From contig DASPZP010000138.1 of NCBI GenBank assembly GCA_035636195.1, positions 1 to 26,143 on the forward strand: DNA of 26,143 nucleotides. Direction: 5' to 3'. Position 1 is the first letter of the stretch. Each line of letters opens with the position of its first letter. The notes below the pieces were generated by a model. It was not told where the DNA came from and did no database searches. It saw only the letters and a list, made by a program, of their open reading frames with translations. Of the stretch, positions 1-7,225 are shown in pieces. The translations under genes and the position numbers were made by a program. The DNA is from Anaeromyxobacter_A sp035636195 (GTDB taxonomy: Bacteria; Myxococcota; Myxococcia; Myxococcales; Anaeromyxobacteraceae).

Positions 1-226
1 CGAAGCGGACCGCGCGCGACTCCTGATCGTCCTCGAGCGTGAGCACGTAATGGAACCCATCGGGTGACGGATCCTGCTCGAGCACCGCCGGCAATGCGGA
101 GAAGCCGGCCGCGTCGGAAGCCTCCCGCAGCCGCGCCTCGCCGTCCGGCGAGAGCCCCGGCGGCTCGGCCCGCCAGGTGCGGGTGAGCCCACCCAGGCCG
201 CCGCTGCGGATGAGCACTGCGCGCAT
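1..226 (-). CDS. Emfourin-type protease inhibitor (protealysin inhibitor family), C-terminus cut by window edge
   Basis: The frame opens with an ATG (complement of 224-226) two bases after the stop of the M4 protease and stays open to the window edge, giving about 75 residues. The start reads MRAVLIRSGGLGGLTRTWRA, and the last visible part has an acidic turn followed by SRAVRF. A short protein beginning with an RSGG(F/L).GL motif directly downstream of an M4 protease gene is the known arrangement of protealysin and emfourin, its proteinaceous inhibitor, in which the inhibitor binds the mature enzyme stoichiometrically. The spacing implies translational coupling, so the cell would make inhibitor whenever it makes protease. 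No signal peptide is visible, consistent with a cytoplasmic guard. The family call rests on motif and context; the C-terminal end lies outside the window. Confidence 0.72.
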   Translation of the reverse strand, partial: MRAVLIRSGGLGGLTRTWRAEPPGLSPDGEARLREASDAAGFSALPAVLEQDPSPDGFHYVLTLEDDQESRAVRF

Positions 227-228
227 GA

Positions 229-1281
229 TCAGCCGACGCCCTCGCCCGCAGCCGCGACCCCCACTGCCGCCCATGCCTCGCGGATCACCTGCTCCACCGC
301 CGCGCCGAAGAGCGTGCGCGCCGAGAGCGCCGTGGCGAGCGCCGCGCCCGCGAAGTCGCTGCGCCGCGAGAGCGTGTTGCAGAGCGCGTGGTACCAGATC
401 GCCCCCGCGCGCTCCCAGGCGCGGCCGCCGAGACGCTGGGCGGCGAGGTAGAAGGCGTGGTTGGGGATTCCGGAGTTCACGTGGACCCCGCCGTTGTCCT
501 GCTCGGTCTCGACATAACGCTGCATGTGGGCCGGCTGCGGGTCCCGGCCGAGGCGCGGGTCGTCGTACGCCGTACCGGGCGCCTTCATGGAGCGGAGCGC
601 GGCGCCCTTCACACCTGGCGTGAAGAGCCCCTCGCCGATGAGCCAGCTCGCCTGCTCGGCAGTCTGGCCGAGCTTCCACTGCTTCACCAGCACGCCCAGC
701 ACGTCGGCGAACGACTCGTTGAGCGCGCCGGGTTGCCCCTCGTACACGAGCGCCGCCTCGGTCTCGACGACGCCGTGCGTGAGCTCGTGGCCGATCACCT
801 CCAGGCACGCCGTGAAGTGCTGGAAGAGCTTACCGTCGCCGTCCCCGAACACCATCTCGCGCCCGTTCCAGAAGGCGTTGTCGTAGCGGCGGCCGTAGTG
901 GACGGTGGCGTCCAGGCGCTCGCCGCGGTCGTCGATCGAGCGGCGCTTCAGCACCTCGAAGTAGAAGTCGTAGGTGGCGCCCAGCCCCTCGAACGCCTCG
1001 TTCACGGCCGCGTCCTGGACGGCTGGTTCCTTCTCGCCGCGGGCGAGCTCGCCGGGCAGGCGCTGGGTGTGTCGGCCGTCGTAGATCGTGCGCAGCTTCT
1101 GCCCGGCTGGCACTCCTCCCCGGTCCTCGCCCGCGGCCTGGCGCTCGCCCCGCAGCCGCTCGGTGGCCATGAGCGTGTCGAGCGCGAGCGCGCGCTCCTC
1201 GTCGGCGCCGTGGTGAGCGAGGTGGCGCAGGATGTGAGGTGGAACGATGCCGTGCGGAGCGTGGCGGGGGCGGGGGCACAT
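229..1281 (-). CDS. M4 family (protealysin-like) zinc metalloprotease
   Basis: This 350-residue protein has the thermolysin-family signature: HELTH at residues 165-169 (two zinc ligands and the catalytic glutamate), NESFAD at 188-193 carrying the third ligand E189, and the GGVHVNSGIPN block with the catalytic histidine at 267. The first 50 or so residues resemble the short protealysin propeptide, with an early Cys and an IVPPHIL motif near residues 12-18. There is no classical Sec signal, which is usual for protealysin-type enzymes. I chose the ATG at 1281 because it places this propeptide at the N-terminus; the frame is open further upstream (to 1524) but that stretch is not protease-like and would run into glcD. 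No good ribosome site is visible. The emfourin-like gene follows after 2 bases. Expected role: endopeptidase, kept in check by the inhibitor until released. Confidence 0.9.
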   Translation of the reverse strand: MCPRPRHAPHGIVPPHILRHLAHHGADEERALALDTLMATERLRGERQAAGEDRGGVPAGQKLRTIYDGRHTQRLPGELARGEKEPAVQDAAVNEAFEGLGATYDFYFEVLKRRSIDDRGERLDATVHYGRRYDNAFWNGREMVFGDGDGKLFQHFTACLEVIGHELTHGVVETEAALVYEGQPGALNESFADVLGVLVKQWKLGQTAEQASWLIGEGLFTPGVKGAALRSMKAPGTAYDDPRLGRDPQPAHMQRYVETEQDNGGVHVNSGIPNHAFYLAAQRLGGRAWERAGAIWYHALCNTLSRRSDFAGAALATALSARTLFGAAVEQVIREAWAAVGVAAAGEGVG

Positions 1282-1335
1282 GCCGGCGACGATGACGCCA
1301 AGTGCGGGCAGCCGGCAATGGGATTCTTCCGGCGA

Positions 1336-1377
1336 ACCCCCGTTTGGGGTGCACTTCCCGGAGCGCCCCTCATGAGG
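1336..1377. promoter_or_regulatory. Inverted repeats in the divergent protease/glcD intergenic region
   Basis: The 169-base gap between the two divergent starts holds a perfect 5-bp stem (ACCCC at 1336-1340, GGGGT at 1346-1350, loop CGTTT) and, 18 bases further on, a perfect 10-bp palindrome CCTCATGAGG at 1368-1377. A symmetric site between divergent promoters is a reasonable place for an operator. No regulator gene is adjacent and no clear -35/-10 pair could be read, so the role is inferred from symmetry and location only. Confidence 0.25.
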
Positions 1378-1450
1378 CCTCCGATTCACCGCCGGGAAGG
1401 CTACTCCCCACTCGGCGGCGCCGCGACTCGCGCCCGCCGGGAGCTTCGCC

Positions 1451-2917
1451 ATGCCGCCCTCGCCCCTCATCGCGCCCGAGCTCGTCCGCCGCATGGCGGA
1501 GGTGGTCGGCGAGGGAAATTGCATTTCAGAGGCGGCGCAGCTCCTCGTCTACGAATGCGACGGGCTCACGCACGGCCGGACGCGCCCGGCGCTGGTGGTG
1601 CTGCCCGGCTCCACGGACGAGGTGGCGCGCGTGGTGCGGCTCGCCGCGGCGGCGGGCGTCCCCATCGTGCCGCGCGGCGCCGGCACCGGCCTCTCCGGCG
1701 GGGCGCGTCCGACGCCGGGCTCCGTGGTGGTGGGCCTCTCGCGCATGAAGCGCATCCTCGACGTCGACCTCGAGAACGGGACGGTGCGGGTCGAGCCCGG
1801 CGTCATCAACCTCGACGTCTCGAAGGCGGTGGCGAGCGGCGGGTTCTACTACGCGCCCGACCCGTCCTCCCAGGGCGTGTGCACCATCGGCGGGAACGTG
1901 GCCGAGAACTCCGGGGGCGCGCACTGCCTCAAGTACGGCTTCACGGTGAACCACGTTCTCGCCGCGCGCGTCGTCCTCGATGGCGGCGAGGTGGTGGACC
2001 TGGGCGGGCCCGCGCTCGATCCGCCCGGCTACGACCTCCTGGCGGTGCTGGTCGGCGGCGAGGGCATGCTCGGCATCGTGACCGAGGTGACCTTGCGGCT
2101 CTTGCGCAAGCCGGAGGCGACGCGGACCTTCTTCGCCACGTTCCCCTCCACCGATGAGGCCGGCGCCGCCGTCTCCGGCATCATCGCCGCCGGCATCCTG
2201 CCAGCCGCCATCGAGATGATGGACCGGCTCGCCATCCGGGCGGCCGTGGCCGCCACCGGCCTCGACTGGCCGGACGTGGGGGCGGCCCTCCTCATGGACG
2301 CCGACGGGTCGACGGCCGAGGCGGAGCACGTCTCGCGCCGCGCGGTCGAGATCGCCCGGACCTCGGGTGCCCTCGAGATCCGCATCCCGCGCGATGAGAC
2401 GGAGCGGCAGCTCATGTGGAGGGGCCGCAAGTGCGCCTTCGCCGCCATGGGCCGCATCAGCCCCAACTACATGGTCGAGGACGGCGTCATCCCGCGCTCG
2501 GAGATCTCCCGCATCCTGCGCGACATCGGCAGGCTGGCCGACGCGGCCGGCCTGCGGGTGGCGAACGTGTTCCACGCGGGGGATGGCAACCTCCATCCCC
2601 TCGTCCTCTACGACGCGCGCGTGCCCGGCGAGGAGGAACGGGCGGCGCAGGTCGGGCGCGAGATCCTGCGCCTGTGCGTGCGCTACGGCGGGTCCATCAC
2701 CGGCGAGCACGGCGTCGGCGCAGAGAAGGCGGAGGCCATGGGCGACATGTTCAACGAGGACGACCTCGAGACCATGGCGCGCGTGCGCTGGGCCTTCGAT
2801 CCGAGGGCCCGCTTCAACCCGGGCAAGGTCTTCCCCACGCCGCGGCTGTGCGGCGAGAAGCCCGGCCCGCACGTGCCGCATCCCCTCGAGCTCTCCGGAC
2901 AGGCGGAGCGATGGTAG
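1451..2917 (+). CDS. glcD: Glycolate oxidase FAD-linked subunit GlcD
   Basis: At 488 residues this matches the usual length of GlcD, the flavin subunit that oxidises glycolate (or D-lactate-like 2-hydroxy acids) to the keto acid. The N-terminal half is a PCMH/FAD_binding_4 domain, with PRGAGTGLSGG at 74-84 and the GGNVAENSGG flavin-contact loop at 147-156. The C-terminal half is an FAD-oxidase C domain with VEDGVIPRS (342-350), HAGDGNLHP (375-383) and GEHGVG (419-424). The last two are hallmarks of the GlcD/D-lactate dehydrogenase group. The start is ATG with GGGAG six bases upstream. The gene overlaps glcE by 7 bases, so the three subunits are probably made in step. A D-lactate dehydrogenase is the alternative for the domain alone, but the GlcE and GlcF genes that follow favour glycolate oxidase. 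Confidence 0.95.
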   Translation: MPPSPLIAPELVRRMAEVVGEGNCISEAAQLLVYECDGLTHGRTRPALVVLPGSTDEVARVVRLAAAAGVPIVPRGAGTGLSGGARPTPGSVVVGLSRMKRILDVDLENGTVRVEPGVINLDVSKAVASGGFYYAPDPSSQGVCTIGGNVAENSGGAHCLKYGFTVNHVLAARVVLDGGEVVDLGGPALDPPGYDLLAVLVGGEGMLGIVTEVTLRLLRKPEATRTFFATFPSTDEAGAAVSGIIAAGILPAAIEMMDRLAIRAAVAATGLDWPDVGAALLMDADGSTAEAEHVSRRAVEIARTSGALEIRIPRDETERQLMWRGRKCAFAAMGRISPNYMVEDGVIPRSEISRILRDIGRLADAAGLRVANVFHAGDGNLHPLVLYDARVPGEEERAAQVGREILRLCVRYGGSITGEHGVGAEKAEAMGDMFNEDDLETMARVRWAFDPRARFNPGKVFPTPRLCGEKPGPHVPHPLELSGQAERW

Positions 2918-4143
2918 CCGGGGCGCGCGAGGGGACGCCGAGCGACGCGGTGCTGGGCATCGTCCCGCGGCTCGTGCTCGAGCCGGCTTCGGTGGAAGAG
3001 GCCGCCGAGGCGCTTCGCGCCTGCGCGCGCGACCGGCTGGCGGTCGCGTTCGTCGGCGGCGGCACCGAGCTCGAGCTGGGGCGGCCGCCGTCGCGGCTCG
3101 ACGCGGTGGTGCGGACCGGGCGGCTCGCGCGCGTCGTCGAGCACAACCCTTCGGACCAGATCGCCGTGGTCGAGGCGGGGGTGACGGTGGCGGAGCTGCA
3201 GCGGCAGCTCGGGGCGCACGGTCAGCGCCTCGCGCTGGACCCGCCGCTGCCGGAGCGCGCGACGGTGGGCGGCGTCCTCGCCGCGAACGCCTGGGGCCCC
3301 CTGCGGCAGCGCCACGGCGCAGGGCGGGACCTGGTGGTCGGGATGACCTTCGTCCGGGCCGACGGCACCGTCGCGAAGGGCGGCGGCAAGGTGGTGAAGA
3401 ACGTGGCCGGGTTCGACGTGCCGCGCCTCCTCGTCGGCTCGCTCGGCACGCTCGCCATGATCGGGACGGTGACCTTCCGCCTCCACCCGCTGCCGGGGGC
3501 GGAGGCGACGGTGCTGCTGCCCGGCCTCGACGTCCCCGCCGCGCGGGCCATGCTGGCGGCCATCCGTTCGAGCCACCTCGAGCCGGCGGCGGCGGCGGCC
3601 ATCCTGGAAGGAGGTCACCTCCGCCTCGGGGTGCGCTTCGAGGGCTTCGGGCCGGGCGTGACCGAGCAGCGGCAACGGCTCCTGGCGGTGGCGGAGCGCC
3701 TCGGCCGCGAGGCCGAGCCGCTGGAGGTCGGCGCCGCGAGCGCGTTCTGGGCGCGGCACGACATCATCCGCTCCGAGGGCTCGGTGCGCTTCAAGATCAC
3801 CGCGCCGCCGGCGGCGCTCGCCGAGCTCGTGAGCGCCGGCGCGTCGCCGCTCGCGGGCGCGCTGCGAGGAGGAGCGGCCGTGCTGTACCCGGCCCTCGGC
3901 GCCGCCTTCGCCTCGGGGGCCGCGGCCGACCCGGCGGCGGTGGCCCGCGCGGTCGAGGCCGCGCGCGCGGCCCTCGCTTCGCTCGGCGGAGGCGTGGTGG
4001 TCGCCGCGGCACCGGCCGAGCTGCGGGCGCTGCTCGATCCCTGGGGCCCGCCGCCGCCCGGGGTGGCGGTGATGCGGCGGATGAAGGACCAGCTCGACCC
4101 CGATCACCGGCTGGCGCCGGGGCGCTTCGTGGGGGGGATCTAG
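2911..4143 (+). CDS. glcE: Glycolate oxidase FAD-binding subunit GlcE
   Basis: This 410-residue second flavin-type subunit starts at an ATG that overlaps the last codons of glcD (shared ATGGTAG). It has the shortened FAD_binding_4 fold of GlcE: VGGGTELELG near residues 49-58, a TVGGVLAAN loop near 117-125, and the KGGGKVVKNVAGFDV segment that is characteristic of GlcE. The C-terminal part is Ala-rich and diverged from GlcD. It ends in a typical MKDQLDPDHRLAPGRF motif, equivalent to the FNPG tail of FAD oxidases. It is about 50 residues longer than the E. coli subunit. It acts in a membrane-associated GlcDEF complex that passes electrons from glycolate to the quinone pool. One base separates its stop from the glcF start. 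Confidence 0.93.
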   Translation: MVAGAREGTPSDAVLGIVPRLVLEPASVEEAAEALRACARDRLAVAFVGGGTELELGRPPSRLDAVVRTGRLARVVEHNPSDQIAVVEAGVTVAELQRQLGAHGQRLALDPPLPERATVGGVLAANAWGPLRQRHGAGRDLVVGMTFVRADGTVAKGGGKVVKNVAGFDVPRLLVGSLGTLAMIGTVTFRLHPLPGAEATVLLPGLDVPAARAMLAAIRSSHLEPAAAAAILEGGHLRLGVRFEGFGPGVTEQRQRLLAVAERLGREAEPLEVGAASAFWARHDIIRSEGSVRFKITAPPAALAELVSAGASPLAGALRGGAAVLYPALGAAFASGAAADPAAVARAVEAARAALASLGGGVVVAAAPAELRALLDPWGPPPPGVAVMRRMKDQLDPDHRLAPGRFVGGI

Positions 4144-4144
4144 C

Positions 4145-5530
4145 ATGGCCGAAATGCTCGGCGGGGAAGCGCCCAGCTCGGTGGTCGCGCCACCCGGCGC
4201 CGCCACGCCCGCGGCCACCACCGGCGTCGCCGCGACCACGCGGCCGCAGGCGCTCGCGCGCAAGCCCGAGGACGACTGCGTCCACTGCGGCTTCTGCCTG
4301 CCGCACTGCCCCACCTATGTCTCCTGGGGCGAGGAGATGGACTCCCCCCGGGGCCGGATCGACCTCTTCCGCGCCGTCTCCGACGGGCGCCTCGCCCTCG
4401 ACGACACGGTGGTGCAGCACTTCGACCGCTGCCTCGGCTGCATGGGCTGCGTGACCGCCTGCCCCTCCGGCGTGCGCTACGACGTGATCATCGAGTCCGC
4501 CCGCGCCCGCATCGAGGAGCGCCATCGCCGGCCGCTCCTCGATCGGCTGCACCGAGGCTTCATCTTCGCGCTCTTCCCCTACCCCACCCGGCTGCGGGTG
4601 GCGGCCTTCTTCCTGTTCCTCTTTCGCATCACCGGCTTGCAGTGGCTGCTCCGCCGGACGGGGCTCCTCCGCCTGGTCTCGAAGCGGCTCGCGCAGCTCG
4701 AGGCGCTCTCCCCGCCGGTCGCGGCCGGGCACCTCGTGGCGCGCTTGCCGGCGCACACCCCACCGGCCGGCGCGCGCCGCCTGCGGGTGGGCCTCCTCGG
4801 CGGCTGCGTGCAGCGTGTCTTCTTCCCCGAGGTGAACGCCGCCACCGTGCGCGTCCTCTCGGCCGAGGGGTGCGAGGTGGTGGTTCCCGCCGGCCAGGGA
4901 TGCTGTGGCGCGCTCTCCCTGCACGCCGGCCGGGAGGCGGAGGCGCTCCGGATGGCGAAGGACCTCATCTCGCGGTTCGAGGCGGCGGAGGTCGATGTGG
5001 TGGCGGTCAACGCCGCGGGCTGCGGCTCGAGCATGAAGGACTACGGGCGCCTGCTCGCACAGGATCCACCCTGGGCCGCGCGCGCAGCGGCCTTCTCCGC
5101 CCGCGTGAAGGACGTGAACGAGCTCCTCGCCGGACTCGAGCCGCGCGCCCAGCGCCACCCGCTCCGGGCACGCGTCGCCTACCACTCCTCGTGCCACCTC
5201 GGCCACGCGCAGCGGCTGCAGGAGCCGCCGCGACTGCTCCTGCGCGGCATCCCCGGGCTCGAGCTCCTGGAGGTGCCCGACGGCGACCAGTGCTGCGGCA
5301 GCGCCGGGGTCTACAACCTGCTGGAGGTGGAGAGCGCCTCGGAGATCGGCCACCGCAAGGCCGAGAACGTGCGCTCCACCGGGGCCGAACTGCTCGCCAG
5401 CGCCAACCCGGGCTGTACCCTGCACATCCAGCGGATGCTCCGCGAGGGGGGCGTGGCACTCCGGGCCGCCCACCCCATCGAGATCCTGGACTGGTCTATC
5501 AGGGGGATCGGGGTCCCGTCGAGGGAGTGA
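4145..5530 (+). CDS. glcF: Glycolate oxidase iron-sulfur subunit GlcF
   Basis: This 461-residue electron-transfer subunit has two 4Fe-4S ferredoxin-type clusters: Cys45/48/51/55 in CVHCGFCLPHC and Cys96/99/102/106 in CLGCMGCVTAC. Two CCG (heterodisulfide-reductase D-type) domains follow, seen as GGCVQR, GCCGALSLHAG, SSCHLGHAQ and CCGSAGVYN. A hydrophobic stretch around residues 142-172 could anchor the complex to the membrane. The first 40 residues are an Ala/Thr/Pro-rich extension not seen in the shorter (about 407 aa) E. coli protein. A start at this ATG is supported by a G-rich site before it and by the 1-base gap to glcE. A LutA/LldE-type lactate oxidase subunit would be much shorter, so GlcF is the better call. 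The downstream neighbour is convergent, 5 bases away. Confidence 0.93.
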   Translation: MAEMLGGEAPSSVVAPPGAATPAATTGVAATTRPQALARKPEDDCVHCGFCLPHCPTYVSWGEEMDSPRGRIDLFRAVSDGRLALDDTVVQHFDRCLGCMGCVTACPSGVRYDVIIESARARIEERHRRPLLDRLHRGFIFALFPYPTRLRVAAFFLFLFRITGLQWLLRRTGLLRLVSKRLAQLEALSPPVAAGHLVARLPAHTPPAGARRLRVGLLGGCVQRVFFPEVNAATVRVLSAEGCEVVVPAGQGCCGALSLHAGREAEALRMAKDLISRFEAAEVDVVAVNAAGCGSSMKDYGRLLAQDPPWAARAAAFSARVKDVNELLAGLEPRAQRHPLRARVAYHSSCHLGHAQRLQEPPRLLLRGIPGLELLEVPDGDQCCGSAGVYNLLEVESASEIGHRKAENVRSTGAELLASANPGCTLHIQRMLREGGVALRAAHPIEILDWSIRGIGVPSRE

Positions 5531-5535
5531 CGCCG

Positions 5536-5835
5536 CTACCCTGACGCCGGCAGCCTCATGCGTGACCCGACCTCGGAGACGAGGCGCCGCACGTATGCCC
5601 ACGCCGCCGCCGGCACGGTCTCCGGTTCGGGGGCGGGCGCCACCCGGACGGCGCGGGGCGGCGGGGGCGGCGCAGTGAGCCGCTTCAGATCTGCGCTGGC
5701 CCGCTGGAAAGACTTGATCGCCTCGCGGATGGTCTGACCATTCGACGCGCCGTTCAGGGATGCCAGCACGGCCTTGCGATAGCGGATGCGGGCTTCCTCA
5801 TATCTCGCCATCGCACGCTGGAGCTCTGTCGTCAT
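5536..5835 (-). CDS. Small hypothetical protein, helical with proline-rich hinge
   Basis: I do not recognise this 99-residue protein. The first 53 or so residues are charged and helix-forming (repeated Ala, Arg and Glu with leucines at helical spacing), consistent with a short coiled coil or helical hairpin. A run of prolines (PPPPP) and a PAPEPE linker follow, then a short amphipathic C-terminal helix. No cysteines, signal peptide or membrane segment are present. A purine-rich GAGAGAGAGG just before the ATG supports the start. It stands alone, convergent with glcF and divergent from the hemerythrin operon, so context gives no function. Confidence 0.62.
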   Translation of the reverse strand: MTTELQRAMARYEEARIRYRKAVLASLNGASNGQTIREAIKSFQRASADLKRLTAPPPPPRAVRVAPAPEPETVPAAAWAYVRRLVSEVGSRMRLPASG

Positions 5836-5887
5836 GTGGTCCTCTCTCTCCGACCCGATCGAGGGGCCATTCCGCGATGGTTCAGAA

Positions 5888-5939
5888 CCACCGCGAGGTG
5901 GGGATATGCCCTAAACGGCAGGTGGGGGAGCCCCCGACC
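5888..5939. repeat. Two short inverted repeats upstream of the hemerythrin operon
   Basis: CCACC (5888-5892) and GGTGG (5897-5901) form a 5-bp stem with a GCGA loop. GGTGGGGG (5921-5928) pairs with CCCCCGACC (5931-5939) as a nearly perfect GC-only stem with one bulge and a very tight turn. Both lie between divergent genes. They could be structure in the 5' leader of the hemerythrin transcript, or simply chance in G/C-rich DNA. Confidence 0.25.
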
Positions 5940-5999
5940 AGGGACGAGTCAAGAAAGCTCCAGCTGGGCCCCCCGGACATCAGGCGGTTGCCCGTGGTT

Positions 6000-6051
6000 C
6001 CCAAGTGGGCATCCCACATCCCACTGGGTCCGAATCTTGTACCCAAGTGGG
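6000..6051. promoter_or_regulatory. Three CCCA..TGGG near-palindromic motifs, probable repeated protein-binding site
   Basis: CCCAAGTGGG occurs exactly at 6000-6009 and 6042-6051, 42 bases apart. A shortened inverted version CCCACTGGG lies between them at 6020-6028. The centres are about 20 and 22 bases apart, close to two helical turns each, so proteins bound at the three sites would sit on roughly the same face of the DNA. The array ends about 70 bases before the start of the first hemerythrin gene, where an activator or repressor would act. No transcription factor gene is adjacent, so the cognate regulator is unknown. Confidence 0.42.
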
Positions 6052-6122
6052 TCGCCGAGACTGGCCCTTGTGCCCCTGACGCGCTTCTGATGATGTGAAA
6101 TGGCGAACATCTGGAGACGCGC

Positions 6123-6563
6123 GTGATCCTGACCTCCGAGATCCTCTGCGGTTATCGCGACATCGATGCGCAGCATCGGATCGTCCTCGATCTGCTCGAG
6201 GCCACGCGGCTGGCGGCAAACGCAGACGATCTGGGGGGTACGAAGCAGGCCCTGGGCGCGCTCGGCGACGCGCTGATGGGCCACTTCCAGGCGGAGGAGG
6301 TGCTCATGAACGAGTGCACCTATCCGGAGCGCGGCCGCCACAAGGCTGCTCACGATATCTTCCTGCAGGATTTTCACCTGCTGACGCACGAGATCGATGC
6401 GATGGGGATCTGTCCGCCCACGTTGAGCTGGCTCGCGACCCGGCTCCCCGAATGGATGAAGTTCCACATCCAGGTGAACGACGTGCCCCTCGCGCGTTTC
6501 CTGAACGCTCGCCAGAATCAGGCGGCAGCCTCCTCCGCCGAGAAGAAGCCGCGTCCTTCCTGA
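6123..6563 (+). CDS. Bacteriohemerythrin (di-iron O2/NO-binding protein) 1
   Basis: This 146-residue single-domain hemerythrin has a complete set of seven iron ligands in the canonical spacing: His18 (DAQH), His54 and Glu58 (HFQAEE), His73 and His77 (HKAAH), and His115 with Asp120 (HIQVND). The four-helix-bundle protein binds O2 (or NO) reversibly at a non-haem di-iron centre and acts as an oxygen carrier, store or sensor in the cytoplasm. There is no fused methyl-accepting or signalling domain. The start is GTG at 6123, with CTGGAG about 7 bases upstream; the tail after residue 130 is a short Ala/Lys-rich extension. The next gene begins at or near its stop, so the two are probably co-transcribed. 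A second hemerythrin lies 660 bases downstream. Confidence 0.92.
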   Translation: MILTSEILCGYRDIDAQHRIVLDLLEATRLAANADDLGGTKQALGALGDALMGHFQAEEVLMNECTYPERGRHKAAHDIFLQDFHLLTHEIDAMGICPPTLSWLATRLPEWMKFHIQVNDVPLARFLNARQNQAAASSAEKKPRPS

Positions 6564-7174
6564 TCCAGCTGCGGCCGGGCTGCGGGGCGAGACCGCTCGC
6601 GCTTGCGGCCGCCCTGCTCCTCGCCTGTGCCGGATCGCGCGCCGCCCGTCCAGCCGGTGGCTCCCCGCCCGCCCGGGACCAGGCGCGGCTCACCCCGCTG
6701 CCGAAGGCCTCGACCCCCTCGTCTCGTCCAGCGCCGCCATTTTCGCCCGTGCGAGACGCCGCTCGCGCTGGCGCCCCGCGCGAGAGCCCGGCCGCGCGCG
6801 ACGAGAGCGGGATCGTCCTCGTCAGGACGGCCGTCTCGCCGGAGCTGGCGGCCGGGGGAGAGAGCCGCCTCCACGACATGCTCCGCGCCGAGCTGGAGCA
6901 GGACCCCGCGCTGAGGCCGCTCCTCGACGGTGTCCTCCCGGGCCGGGAGGGAGGACGGTGGGTGGCGGCGATGGCGTTCCTGTCCGGCGCGCGGGGGACG
7001 GAGGGACGCTCGCTGGTGCTCGAGGTACGCGCCAGCGCCGGCGGGCGCGAGCGGCGCGTGCGCGCCGAGGGCAGCCTGTTCGCGCAGGTGGCGGTGGTGA
7101 AGGACGCCGCAAGGCGGGTCCGGGCAGCCCTGGCAACGCTCGACGCGGAAGCGGACCGACCTGCGTCACGCTGA
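6560..7174 (+). CDS. Putative lipoprotein/exported protein of unknown function
   Basis: A frame of about 205 codons shows a short basic start, a hydrophobic stretch (LALAAALLLAC) ending in a lipobox-like LLAC, and a Pro/Arg/Ser-rich linker. A globular-looking part follows from about residue 80: SGIVLVRTAV, then alternating strand and helix to KDAARRVRAALATLDAE. I read it as an outer- or inner-membrane lipoprotein of unknown role. The start is uncertain. There is no ATG, GTG or TTG between the hemerythrin stop and the signal sequence, and the only in-frame candidate in place is a CTG at 6560 that overlaps the preceding TGA. An ATG about 110 bases upstream inside the hemerythrin gene is also in frame but would bury the signal sequence. 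It lies in an apparent operon between two hemerythrins. Confidence 0.58.
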   Translation: MIQLRPGCGARPLALAAALLLACAGSRAARPAGGSPPARDQARLTPLPKASTPSSRPAPPFSPVRDAARAGAPRESPAARDESGIVLVRTAVSPELAAGGESRLHDMLRAELEQDPALRPLLDGVLPGREGGRWVAAMAFLSGARGTEGRSLVLEVRASAGGRERRVRAEGSLFAQVAVVKDAARRVRAALATLDAEADRPASR

Positions 7175-7225
7175 CAGCCCGGAGGCCGCCCGTTATGCAG
7201 GAGATTCTTTCGTGGAGGAGGCCGC

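Noticed and set aside
388..2157. Long plus-strand open frame antisense to the M4 protease and running into glcD
   Set aside because: Low-complexity Val/Ala/Arg composition with no family motif; both real genes it shadows have full catalytic signatures.
1526..4454. Several 450-700 codon frames on both strands over glcDEF
   Set aside because: They are His/Arg/Ala-rich shadows expected at this GC content; glcD, glcE and glcF explain the region completely.
3797..5602. 600-codon minus-strand frame over glcE/glcF
   Set aside because: No recognisable domain, and the opposite strand has two ferredoxin clusters and two CCG domains in the right order.
5836..6098. Two short plus-strand frames before the hemerythrin operon
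   Set aside because: Repetitive Trp/Pro/Ser content, no ribosome site or motif; they cover the repeated CCCA..TGGG elements instead.
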